Source: Marinobacterium iners
GTDB lineage: Bacteria; Pseudomonadota; Gammaproteobacteria; Pseudomonadales; Balneatricaceae
Length of the DNA: 64,000 nt
Reading direction: 5' to 3'
Assembly: GCF_017310015.1 (NCBI RefSeq)
Contig: NZ_CP022297.1
Coordinates: 3,989,294 to 4,053,293 of the forward strand
The position numbers and the translations under genes were made by a program. The notes below the pieces were generated by a model. It was not told where the DNA came from. It searched no databases and saw only the letters and a list, made by a program, of their open reading frames with translations. Shown piece after piece: positions 46,663-55,433 of this stretch. The stretch's first letter is position 1. Each line of letters begins with the position of its first letter.

Positions 46663-47162
46663 CAGCTGGATACGGTTGCCCCTGACGCAATCGTTTTCGT
46701 TGATACTCGGCACCGGTGGCCTGCAAATACATCGGTATTGTCTGTCTTGGCGGATATATCTTCGATTGCTACCGCGGGGTTATGATCGCGAGGCGCTGTT
46801 AGGCTTCTCTTGTTGTAGTCCCGTTTATCACCTTTGGAAGAGCGATAGATGTAGCCATCTACCTGCCAGGTCTCTTTTTCGAATGGGGCCCATCGATAGG
46901 CAAACCCGCCCGTTTCCAAAATACCGGTAGGGATACGACGCTCGCTGTCTTCGTGTATATATTCTTCGCCGCCAACGCTGAAATAGTGTTTAACCTGACC
47001 TCGTCCCTCGCCGAAAATATTGAGTCCTTGGGAGCCCGGAAGCAGGGTTGTCTCATGTTGGGTGATCAGCTCTACAGTCTCGATTGTGCCGTCTGGGCAA
47101 AAGTTCGCAGCAAAACTAGATGTACTGATTGTGACCAAACAAATAGCAAAATTTCTTACCAT
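46663..47162 (-). pseudogene. Exported-protein gene, 5' part, cut by ISBst12-like copy B
   Basis: The ATG at 47162 has AAGGGA upstream and encodes a signal peptide (MVRNFAICLVTISTSSFAAN). The mature part has several Cys and a YRWAPFEKETWQVDGYIYRS stretch. The frame meets a stop at the IS edge. Rejoined with 44784-44939 it gives an unbroken 215-residue protein. Function not recognised. With the integrative element removed it would be the first gene after mnmE. Confidence 0.75.
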
Positions 47163-47247
47163 ATCAATATTCCCTTTGAGGTTGCAGCTGCCGTTTTATC
47201 AGATTTGGTGATGCGTTGCTTGCGTTTACCCTTCGTGATAGTTGACC

Positions 47248-47267
47248 TTACTTACCGATACAGAATG
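47248..47267 (-). repeat. Attachment site repeat, distal end of the element
   Basis: The 20 bases are identical to 58922-58941. On the minus strand it reads CATTCTGTATCGGTAAGTAA. As I recall it, the core site used by Salmonella genomic island 1 at trmE is nearly the same. Confidence 0.85.
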
Positions 47268-47530
47268 TATAAAATACTTTAAAAACATATGTTTATCAAA
47301 CTCGTGGAGCACTATTGGAGTGCTGAAATTTGCGAAAAAAAGTGTAAATATTGGCAAATTTCCTCTGCGTCGGCTCCTGACGACCCATTTTAAACTGGGA
47401 TAAGTGGGAAACTGGGAGCCTTGTATACGCTTTTATCTCTATGAAATCAGTGCCTTGAGATCGCTCTTTCAGCCCCTTCTGCCAAACAAAATTATAGTAA
47501 CATCGTTTGCTAAACGGATCCGTTCTCATT

Positions 47531-47559
47531 TTGAACGGACTTGACGCACAACGTTGTTG
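47531..47559 (+). promoter_or_regulatory. higBA promoter with embedded operator
   Basis: TTGACG (47531-47536), a 17-bp spacer and TAAAAT (47554-47559) form a promoter. The perfect palindrome GCACAAC-GTT-GTTGTGC (47536-47552) fills the spacer. Antitoxins of this type repress their own operon, so this is the likely HigA site. Confidence 0.55.
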
Positions 47560-47592
47560 TGCATAAAATGACTAAAAAGCGATCAGGTAACT

Positions 47593-47886
47593 ATGGCGGT
47601 TGAATTCAGGGATATATGGCTGGAGGCTTTCTACGACGAAGACCAAAGCCACAAGAAAATACCCAGCACTATTGAAGGCGCTCTGTTCAGAAAGATTCAG
47701 ATTCTGGATGCCGCGACGCAGGAGTCAGACTTGAGGATTCCACCGGGTAACCGTTTTGAACATTTGCAGGGAAACCTGTCTGGATGGTGTTCCATTCGGG
47801 TTAACAAACAGTATCGCCTGATTTTTCGCTGGGAAGATGGCACCGCCCAAGATACATATCTAGACCCGCATGTTTACAAGGGCTAG
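47593..47886 (+). CDS. higB: HigB-type toxin (RelE/ParE superfamily)
   Basis: A 97-residue toxin with the HigB pattern: RKIQILDAATQESDLRIPPG and LSGWCSIRVNKQYRLIFRWE, the latter holding the basic/aromatic residues used for ribosome-dependent mRNA cleavage in this family. Toxin first, antitoxin 8 bp later, is the normal higBA order. It lies at the far end of the integrative element and probably stabilises it. Confidence 0.9.
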   Translation: MAVEFRDIWLEAFYDEDQSHKKIPSTIEGALFRKIQILDAATQESDLRIPPGNRFEHLQGNLSGWCSIRVNKQYRLIFRWEDGTAQDTYLDPHVYKG

Positions 47887-47894
47887 AGGAGGTT

Positions 47895-48224
47895 ATGGTA
47901 ATGAGGAATACAAAACGTCGTCCAGTGACAGTTGGCGAAATGCTGGTCAGCGAGTTTCTGGAGCCGATGAAAATAGAAATCAGTGAACTGGCCGAAGCAA
48001 TGGGTGTGCACAGAAATACACTCAGCCGGATTGCGCATGACAAAGGCACGCTGACAGCACCCATGGCCATCAAACTCGCAGCGGCTTTGGGGAATACGCC
48101 GGAGTTCTGGCTGAATATTCAGCACGCGGTTGAGTTATGGGATGTTCGTCATCGTGCCTATGAGCAAGAAGCTAAGAACGTGAGACGCGTAAAGCCCCAC
48201 GAGTTACCTCTGAAGCAGGCCTGA
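47895..48224 (+). CDS. higA: HigA-type antitoxin
   Basis: A 109-residue antitoxin of the Xre family. The HTH lies at residues about 28-60 (ISELAEAMGVHRNTLSRIAH) and the family ending NTPEFWLNIQHAVELWDVRH is present. It neutralises HigB and represses the operon. Confidence 0.9.
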   Translation: MVMRNTKRRPVTVGEMLVSEFLEPMKIEISELAEAMGVHRNTLSRIAHDKGTLTAPMAIKLAAALGNTPEFWLNIQHAVELWDVRHRAYEQEAKNVRRVKPHELPLKQA

Positions 48225-48267
48225 AGCACATTTCGTTTCAGCCATGTTTCTCCTTTCTTTGGAAAGT

Positions 48268-49127
48268 TTACAGTAGCCGTGTTTGCGGCTCGGATTGGGC
48301 AAACTGGTATCCCATCGCCTTGTAACCTTTCTCGCGCTTTCGGAACATGCGTTCAAGCATTGGCAGGCTGTTGTCCAGGTAGTCGTAGACAGTAACTTCC
48401 TGCTTACCGTCGGCATCCCGGTGAATCCTGCCAGCATACTGCGACAGTGTTCCTTTCCAGGCGATGGGCAGAGCCAGAAACAAAGTGTCCAGCCGAGGCA
48501 AGTCAAAACCTTCACCAATGTATTTCCCGGTTGCAACAATAACTTGAGCTTCGTGCAACTGCGATTCGGCAGCCCGGCGTTCCTTGACGCGCATCCCGCC
48601 GCGCAAAACAACCGAAGATATAGACTCAGCTTCCAACAATGTTGCCAGCGTCTCAGCATGCTCTCTTCGTTCGGTCAGCAAAAGACAGTTGGCCTCGTTT
48701 TGAACGCAGCGTACGACATCCCGAACTATATCCTGATTCCGGGCAGTGCTATGGGAGAGCCAACGGTAGACGGATGCTATGTGTGGTCGTTCACCGTTAT
48801 TCTGAAAGATGTCCGTCGGTGGCGTTTCATGACGTTCTCGAACGATGACACGCTGGACAAACTTAGACCCATGTTCAGCCCTGACTTTGTGACGAACGGG
48901 TCCTGCGACCATAAACATGATTTTTTGGTGGCCATCCTGACGGTCAGGCGTTGCGGTGAGGCCTACAACATATCGGGCGCTGACTTCGTTAAGCAGCATT
49001 TCATAACGGGGAGCTGAAATGTGATGGCATTCATCGATGATGACCTGCCCGTATTCCCGGACTTTACTTGAAACCGTATTATCTTTCTTGTTGATCAGGC
49101 TTTGATAGGTAGCAACGTCGATCTGAC
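48268..49127 (-). pseudogene. Primase-helicase gene, 3' part: SF2 helicase motifs II-VI
   Basis: This part carries motif II VIIDECHHIS, motif III VGLTATPDR, the C-terminal RecA domain (LLLTERREHAETLATLLEAE; GKYIGEGFDLPRLDTLFLAL) and motif VI QYAGRIHRDADG. It has no start of its own: the open frame up to 49173 begins inside IS1380 DNA. Joining it to 50787-52236 across the IS keeps the frame and gives KPTGQIDVATYQSL at the seam. Without the IS the protein would have about 769 residues. Confidence 0.8.
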
Positions 49128-49132
49128 CAGTA

Positions 49133-50786
49133 CCTGAATCAGTGACTTCACCCGCTGTTGCAGCACCCAGCACTGAAGACGACCTCGCTCTTTAACACAG
49201 CTCGATCTTATCTAACGTGTACCGGGTTAATCTACGCCACTGCAGCATCGATCATGCTTCTCACCGCAGTATTTCGTCTCGATTCTGTCTGCAGGCCAAG
49301 GCATACCCTGCCATGCATGGCGCTCGGGCGTGTGGCTATTTTGAATGGCTGTAAATCCGACAGTCCGGATCAGGCCAGCCCGTAGACGCGACTGAATGCC
49401 CCGAAACCGGGACAATGTCGTCCGAAGCGCAGGTGGAGACGACGACCGCTGCTGACTAAGCGACAGGCCATATACATCAGTTCCTGAATCACGGTTTTCA
49501 GCCGCCGACGCTTGGCCGGATGACGCACCGGTGCATCCGGCCCCAATAGCGCGTTCTGTCCCATCCAACGCAGTATGTTGTAGCCCAGTACGGCAAAGGC
49601 TATGACCAGGTCGTTGGTATCGAACTTCCCTGACGGCAAACGTTCGAGATCCAGATCAGTCTTGAACTCACTGTGGAACTGTTCGCTGGTGGCGTGATCC
49701 TGGTAGAGCGCAATGACCTTGGCGTTATCTGCTGCGTCCGATGTGAGTGAAGTCGTCCAGCCCTCCAGGCTGACCTCCGGCTCCAAAAACAGCTGTCCTG
49801 AACTGTCACTCTGGCGCACCGTCACCTTGACGATCAGGCGGTCGTCCGTGCCATCCAGCGGTTCGCTTACCAGCGTTTCCATTTTGCCCGGTCGGGTATG
49901 GCACCAAAGTGCGCCGGCCGCATGAGCCTTGTCGACCCAGGCCAGTCCATCTTGTGAGCGGGGGTTCCACTTAATCAGGTAGTCTGCCCCGTGCGCACGG
50001 AAGTACCCCCGGTTCTCGGCGGCATCATGGGCGCTGTCAAGACGTACCAGTAGCGGTGCATCGGTCAGCTCTCGGACTCGAGGCAGCACCCGGTCGAGGG
50101 TGTGAATAAACTCTTTATTGGCATGTTGGTTACCCGGTCGCAGCTCACAGCCCAGACACCAGCCCTCCGTGCCCAGGTAGGCCGCGATGGGGGCATAACC
50201 GTCATGCCCCTTGTAGGTATAGGCCACGCCCTCTTTTTTACTGTTGCTGTTGTCCATGGGAAACACGTCCATATCCAGTGGCACGTGCCCGGTGGTGAGT
50301 GTGCCGATAGGCACCGAAGCGTTACACAGAAACTCGACGCTGGCCTCATCCAATAACGGGATCAGTGCGCGGGCATCTTCATCAAAGCGCTGACGCAGCC
50401 GGGCCGATGAAGGTGATTGCTTGATGCCCATGGCCGCTTTGAAGAAGGGATCATGGCGTGCGTGCTCGACCGCTTCGAAGTCGCTCTTGCCAAGGCAAAT
50501 CAACCCCAGGTAGGTACGGATGAGGTCGATGTTGGCGATGCCATGGCGCTTGACGATGGAGCGCGAGGTCTTAGCCAGAGAGGTCATCCTGTTCACGCTG
50601 TGCCCAACCAGCGCCAGACCACCGTGGGGTGTGATAATCTCGGTTTTTGACTGTTCAAGCTTGAAGGTACGCATAGTCAGATATCACTGCCTGGGTGAAT
50701 CGAGAATGGCGTCCATATTACCGCCGCAGGCCGCGTGGTTACAGTGTTGTAGAGGTGTGAGTGGGGTTGTAAGTCACGGAATCAGG
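49133..50786 (-). mobile_element. IS1380 family element (1654 bp)
   Basis: Inverted repeats CCTGAATCAGTGACTT (49133 on) and CCTGATTCCGTGACTT (50786 back, minus) match at 14 of 16 positions. A 5-bp duplication CAGTA lies at 49128-49132 and 50787-50791. It disrupts the primase-helicase gene. The 237 bp between the left end and the transposase stop hold no gene. Confidence 0.88.
49370..50674 (-). CDS. IS1380 family transposase
   Basis: A 434-residue DDE transposase. Family blocks are the N-terminal LIRTYLGLICLGKSDFEAVE, the first Asp near VPLDMDVFPMDNSNSKKEGV, LLVRLDSAHDAAENRGYFRA for the second Asp and YQDHATSEQFHSEFKTDLDL for the Glu. Complete. Confidence 0.93.
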   Translation of the reverse strand: MRTFKLEQSKTEIITPHGGLALVGHSVNRMTSLAKTSRSIVKRHGIANIDLIRTYLGLICLGKSDFEAVEHARHDPFFKAAMGIKQSPSSARLRQRFDEDARALIPLLDEASVEFLCNASVPIGTLTTGHVPLDMDVFPMDNSNSKKEGVAYTYKGHDGYAPIAAYLGTEGWCLGCELRPGNQHANKEFIHTLDRVLPRVRELTDAPLLVRLDSAHDAAENRGYFRAHGADYLIKWNPRSQDGLAWVDKAHAAGALWCHTRPGKMETLVSEPLDGTDDRLIVKVTVRQSDSSGQLFLEPEVSLEGWTTSLTSDAADNAKVIALYQDHATSEQFHSEFKTDLDLERLPSGKFDTNDLVIAFAVLGYNILRWMGQNALLGPDAPVRHPAKRRRLKTVIQELMYMACRLVSSGRRLHLRFGRHCPGFGAFSRVYGLA

Positions 50787-52236
50787 CAGTAGGTTTCATT
50801 TTGCCACCGCCAATCACACCTACGGAGGCACCCTCAATAAAGGTCTCCAGGCGCTCCTTCCATTGATCCAGTAACTGACGACTGTGAGTGAGGATCAGCG
50901 TGTTTACCTGCCGCTTGGCGACAATGCCAATAGCGGTTACGGTTTTGCCGAAAGCGGTCGGAGCATGAAGTATTCCGGTATCGTGATCGGCAAGCGCCGT
51001 CACAGCCTTTTTCTGATCACGACGCAGCGTTGCTTTCAGGCTGACTTCCGGCAGCAACTGGCCGGGCATTCTGCGGTCATCGATTTCTACTGTTATTCCC
51101 TGTTCGTGCAACAATGCCTGAAGATCATCAAAACAGCCTCTCGGTACCGAGATATAACCTTGCTCAATCCGGGCACATGATATGTAACGAGGGATGCCAT
51201 GAGTTGAAAATCGAAGTGCCTGGGTTTTGAAAAATACTGGATTGGCAAAGCTCGCCATGCGCTTTATTCGTGCCGCCAGTGTCCCTGGTATGTCTGACAA
51301 CTTCATATAAATGTGATTGGCCAGGGTAAGCGTGATGCTCTCGGGACATCCTGAAATTATCCCTGTATCGACCGGTAAAGCTTGTTCCCACGGCAACGCA
51401 ACTTCTGCTATCGTATCGGAATCAGGCTCATTTCCAACGATATCTCGAAGCTGAGCCAGCGAAACGGTCTTTTGCTTACTAAGTAGCGCCCACTGATCCG
51501 GATACGGGGTTAGCTTATCGTCGACGAATACAGTACATCCACGACTTCGCGCCTCATGCTGAAGCGGAAGGGCAATCAAATTGCCAAATCCACCATCGGG
51601 CATCGTATCCTGGTTGGGGAATAGCCGGTCATAAGAATCGAAGGACAGGCCCGGGTGACGTTCCATGGCTTTGTCCAGCAGCTTGAACCCCAAAGCCCTC
51701 GCGGACCAGGCTGGAACAGCGTCCGAAAAGAAGACCCATAGGTGGGCGCCCGCACCTGACCGGGAGATCTCTACAAGATAAGGGACACCTTCATCACGAC
51801 AAGTCTGGGCCAGCGCACGAACATCTGCTCTCCAGTCCTCCTTATCAAAATCTACAGCCAGCAGATAACAGGAACTGTCCGGCAATAAAGGATATAACCC
51901 GGCAACATGCTTGCCGGACAGGTGGTCATACACTGCTTTGAAATCCAGAGGTTTGAGCTTTCTGTGCGGGCACTCGCCGCACTTGATCCGGGGTTTCTGA
52001 CAGATGCCTTGTACCCACTCGTTTGCACAGGCGACAGCATAACCGGAACGTCCATTCGAGCTACTTTCCCAGCGAACCGCATAGACATCCTGTCGGCCGC
52101 GAAAGAGGCCCCGGAATAACTCTGCTTTTTGGTTGGGAGTCAATTGCATTGACGTGGATGGTTGCGCACCTTGCTGAAGCTCGTTCCTCCGGGAAAGTAA
52201 GGCTACTTTTTCCTTCTCAAGCTCAGATAACCTCAA
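50787..52236 (-). pseudogene. Primase-helicase gene (TOTE-type), 5' part: AEP primase and SF2 Walker A
   Basis: A zinc-binding segment (GICQKPRIKCGECPHRKLKP) is followed by an archaeo-eukaryotic primase core with the DxD motif in YLLAVDFDKEDW and the second motif in SRSGAGAHLWVFF. The SF2 helicase then begins with TLRRDQKKAVTALADHDTGI and Walker A HAPTAFGKTVT, and is cut. Such proteins are described in TOTE conflict systems proposed to act against invading DNA. The start is unclear: TTG 52236 is the only usual codon, and the frame is open for about 24 more codons upstream. Confidence 0.85.
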
Positions 52237-52682
52237 TGCAATGGCCGCAAGCTCTTCTTCTACTTGGATAAATGCCTCCCAACGCTAAATCAGTCAACCA
52301 CAATAATCTTTCTTTGAATATTTGACTGATCCTATCAGATATAGATTCCTAATCAGTAAAACAAATGACCGCGTTTTCTTACCAGTAAACAGCCGGAGTC
52401 AATAAGAATGGCCCCGCGACCTTGGTTCCGGGTCATCCAGAATAGCACCTGCCACCGCCGTCAGAGTAATTGCGACGACGCTGTCCATAGGTAACCTCTG
52501 CTGATCAAAAGTGCCATTTTCTTTTATAGCCAAAGATATGCCTGCCCCGCCAACTTTTCGCTACGTCCGGTTTTTAACTTTGTTCTTTTAGTACAAACTA
52601 TTGATCTAAAAGGATTATTTTTAGTTTTCCTCTTGCATATTCTCAACCTCATGAGAATATTTAATAAAAGCAGGAGGACATA
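52237..52682. other. Gene-poor segment with an inverted repeat
   Basis: About 450 bp without a credible gene. It holds the presumed start region of the primase-helicase gene and, at 52637-52660, the inverted repeat ATATTCTCA / TGAGAATAT with a 6-bp spacer, 22 bp before the ATG of the cut lipoprotein gene. That repeat could be an operator. No known remnant is recognisable in the rest. Confidence 0.4.
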
Positions 52683-52807
52683 ATGAAAAGATTAGCACCC
52701 TTAACTACAGCAATATTGGCCGCTGCCCTGGCTGGCTGTGCGGCCAACCCACGAGCTTACAATCCTGAAGAGTCTCGGGCTTTAAACCTGGCGAGAGCCG
52801 GCGGCAT
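52683..52807 (+). pseudogene. Lipoprotein gene cut after about 41 codons by IS66 copy 2
   Basis: CAGGAGGA precedes ATG 52683. The start of the protein has a clear lipobox (AILAAALAGCAANP, Cys 19) and then enters the IS, where the frame stops at 52841. The rest of the gene is not on the other side of the IS, so it has been lost. Confidence 0.75.
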
Positions 52808-52837
52808 CTACACGCCGTTAAAACGACCCACTTGCCC

Positions 52838-54502
52838 TTAACTGTACTGCGCCACTTTTTTTGAAGTCCGCTCCAGTTCAACATTCCAGGGCAGCAGTCG
52901 CTCCAGCTTTTCCAGTGTGTCGGCGTTGGCGATACGCTCCAGCACATGCCGGATGTACGCCGAGGGTTCCAGGTCGTTGGCTTTGGCCGTTTCGATCAGG
53001 GAGTAGCAGGTGGCGCTGGCGTGAGCGCCCTGCGGGGTATCCGCGAACAACCAGGCCTTGCGACCCACGGCGAACGGACGGATGGCATTCTCGGCCAGCA
53101 CGTTGCTGATGTGCAGGTCACCCCGCTCACAGTAGCCGATCAGGGTGGGCCACTGGTTCAGGGTGTATTCCATAGCTTTGCGAGTTAACCCGCCTTTCAT
53201 CACGCGACCCACGTTGGCGTCCAGCCAGGCCTTGAACGCTTCCAGTCGAGGCAGGCTCGATGCCTGACGGATCTGATAGCGTTCGGCAATGCTCAGGTCC
53301 TTGATCTGACGTTCGATGGCATACAGTTTGTTGATGTGACTGAGTGCCACATCCGCTTTGGACAGCTTGGCCTGTTTGCCTTTACCCGCCGGCTTGGCCG
53401 CTTTGGTCGCTTCGATGAACTTGCGGCGGGCGTGATCCCAGCAGCCGATGCGGGTCAGCTTATTGGCTGAACAGATCTGCGCATAACCGGAGTAACCATC
53501 GGCCTGCAGGACACCCTTGAAGTCATCGAGCAGGCGTACGGGTACCGCTCCGCTTCGGGAAGGATCATAGGCGAACAGGACTGATGGTTGGCTGGGTGGT
53601 CCGCCCCGGGTCACCCACATCCATTTATCGGATTGGGCAGCCTTGCCGTCCTCTTTGAGTACCTGGATCCGGGTTTCGTCGGCCTGCAGGTAGGCCGCAC
53701 TGTTCTGCGCCTCCCGCATCAGGTTGAACAGGGGTTTGAACACCTCATCCAGACGGATGATCCAGTGCGCCATGCTGGTGCGGCTCAGCTCATGGCCCAG
53801 ACGCTTGAACATCTGCTCCTGACGATACAGCGGCAGACCATCGGCATATTTGGAGGTGATCAGGTAGGCCAGCAGGGCCGGGGTGGCGATGCATTTGCCC
53901 AGCGGGTGTGTCGGGCGAGCCGCGGCTACGATCCGCTCGTCGCCGTTCGTCTCGAACACGGCTTTTTCCTGCCAGTATTCCAGTACTTTGAGCTGAGCCG
54001 GGATATAGTCCAACTCTTCCTTCACCTTGGTGAAGAAGGTTTTGACGGCCCCGGCCTTCTCTTCATCACTCAGCCGCAGCTCGATGCGCTCACGCAGCAA
54101 GCTATCGGAGAAGCCGCGCTGACGGCGTTTGGGTGTAGACGCGGCAGCAGGGGTATCGTCTTCAGCGACTTCAATATCGTCCGGGAGCTGATCCCGCAGC
54201 TGATCGATCTCGGCTTCCAGCTCGGACTCATCGAACAGGTGGATCTGGTGGGCCGTTTTCTCACTGCTGGCCGCGAAGCGCTGGATGCGCTGCAAACGCA
54301 GCATCTCTTCCAGCAACAGGATGTATTGCTCGCGCTGCTGGAGTTGCCGGTCGCGCTCTTTGACGACCTGATCCCGCTGCTCAAGCTCATCCTCTTTCGA
54401 GGCCAGTTGCTGCTGCAGCCCGGCCACCATCGACAGCAAGTCAGCGGTGGATAAACCGCTGAGTTCAGGCGTCTTTGAGGTGGTTTTGGGCTGTGTTTTC
54501 AT
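52838..54502 (-). CDS. tnpC: IS66 transposase TnpC, copy 2
   Basis: A 554-residue protein, nearly the same as TnpC of copy 1, with the same coiled coil and DDE segments (LQADETRIQVLKEDG; NVLAENAIRPFAVGR). Complete. ATG 54502 preferred. Confidence 0.94.
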   Translation of the reverse strand: MKTQPKTTSKTPELSGLSTADLLSMVAGLQQQLASKEDELEQRDQVVKERDRQLQQREQYILLLEEMLRLQRIQRFAASSEKTAHQIHLFDESELEAEIDQLRDQLPDDIEVAEDDTPAAASTPKRRQRGFSDSLLRERIELRLSDEEKAGAVKTFFTKVKEELDYIPAQLKVLEYWQEKAVFETNGDERIVAAARPTHPLGKCIATPALLAYLITSKYADGLPLYRQEQMFKRLGHELSRTSMAHWIIRLDEVFKPLFNLMREAQNSAAYLQADETRIQVLKEDGKAAQSDKWMWVTRGGPPSQPSVLFAYDPSRSGAVPVRLLDDFKGVLQADGYSGYAQICSANKLTRIGCWDHARRKFIEATKAAKPAGKGKQAKLSKADVALSHINKLYAIERQIKDLSIAERYQIRQASSLPRLEAFKAWLDANVGRVMKGGLTRKAMEYTLNQWPTLIGYCERGDLHISNVLAENAIRPFAVGRKAWLFADTPQGAHASATCYSLIETAKANDLEPSAYIRHVLERIANADTLEKLERLLPWNVELERTSKKVAQYS

Positions 54503-54548
54503 GGGCAAAATTATATCAAAAACAGCCAGTTGAAGCACCCAAAACCCG

Positions 54549-54917
54549 CTATCCAACGGCCTCATAATGCAAGGTTTTATGGCCTTGCAGCAGGCTGATG
54601 TCATAACCATCGAGCAACCAGTTGATCTGTTCGCCGGTCAACGGCATGAGCTCATCAGCCGGGCTTGGCCACTTGAACTTCTCCTCGGCCAGCGCCTTGT
54701 AATAGAGGATGAAGCCGTTGTCTTCCCACATCAGGCACTTGATCTTATTGCGCTGCCGGTTGGTGAAGGCATACAGGGCACCGGTAAAAGGGCTATGTCC
54801 CAGCTCCTGCTCAACCAGCACCGCCAGACCATTGGCCTGCTTGCGAAAATCAATGGGCTCACGGTACAGATAGATCTCGGGCATGGACCGAGAGGGACGC
54901 AGATACCGCGGTTTCAT
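54549..54917 (-). CDS. tnpB: IS66 accessory protein TnpB, copy 2
   Basis: 122 residues, differing from copy 1 at very few positions (HKTLHYEAVG for HKTVHYEAVG). Complete. Overlaps tnpA by one base. Confidence 0.93.
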   Translation of the reverse strand: MKPRYLRPSRSMPEIYLYREPIDFRKQANGLAVLVEQELGHSPFTGALYAFTNRQRNKIKCLMWEDNGFILYYKALAEEKFKWPSPADELMPLTGEQINWLLDGYDISLLQGHKTLHYEAVG

Positions 54918-55234
54918 CAGAGCTGCCTCAGGATTGCACCGAGCAGGTCAACATTACCGGCATGCAGGCCTGTAATGGCCATGCCACCCGGAAGCCTCAG
55001 GGTCAGATCATCCGATAGCGGTGAAGCGGCCACCTGGGTGACGCGAGCAAAGCCGGGTGTTGGTGAGCGCTCGGTATCGGTCGCATCATCTGTACCTTCG
55101 AGCTTGCGGCGCCAATAGACAAACTGGTGATAGGACAGCGATTGCTGTTTGCAGAAAGCAGCGCCGGATAGCCCGGTATCGCGCCAGTGTTCAATGTACT
55201 GTTGCCAGTAGTGTGTGCGCTCGGCTGAGTTCAT
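54917..55234 (-). CDS. tnpA: IS66 accessory protein TnpA, copy 2
   Basis: 105 residues, the same family and layout as copy 1 with scattered changes (THYWQQYIEHW for CHWQQHIEHW). Complete. Confidence 0.92.
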   Translation of the reverse strand: MNSAERTHYWQQYIEHWRDTGLSGAAFCKQQSLSYHQFVYWRRKLEGTDDATDTERSPTPGFARVTQVAASPLSDDLTLRLPGGMAITGLHAGNVDLLGAILRQL

Positions 55235-55321
55235 AACTGATTCCTCGCGTAGGTGACGATGGAATCAGTGTGCGGCGGTTAGTGGCTGGAAAAAAGGTGC
55301 TGATTCTCTAGCGCTTACGTA

Positions 55322-55420
55322 AAACAAGGTCGGTTCCCGGCACCAGTGAAGCCTAACCCCAATGGCCGAGCCGTTCGCTTTCGCTATCAGGATGTGAAAG
55401 CTTGGCTGGACAAGCTGTGA
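55322..55420 (+). pseudogene. AlpA-family HTH regulator, 3' remnant
   Basis: 32 codons up to TGA 55418-55420 read KQGRFPAPVKPNPNGRAVRF then RYQDVKAWLDKL, the well-known C-terminus of AlpA/excisionase-like HTH proteins. The front half is missing where IS66 copy 2 ends. It lies 13 bp before the DUF927 gene, the usual position of an AlpA gene in small integrative elements. Confidence 0.75.
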
Positions 55421-55433
55421 GAGGTGCGGGCTG

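Larger units (their letters stand above)
52808..55318 (-). mobile_element. IS66 family element with tnpABC, copy 2 (2511 bp)
   Basis: The same length and gene set as copy 1, with several residue differences in TnpC (for example ELSGLST for DISSLST), so it is not a fresh copy of it. There is no 8-bp duplication: the base run after the right end (GTAAAACA) is not found at the left, where the terminal bases are also changed (CTACACGCC). The two flanks belong to different cut genes. Confidence 0.88.

Noticed and set aside
47296..47529. 77-codon minus-strand frame near the distal attachment site
   Set aside because: No ribosome binding site or domain, and it overlaps DNA leading into the higBA promoter.
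49128..49173. GTG start at 49173 for a separate helicase gene
   Set aside because: The first codons are IS1380 terminal DNA. The coding part is the second half of the split primase-helicase gene.
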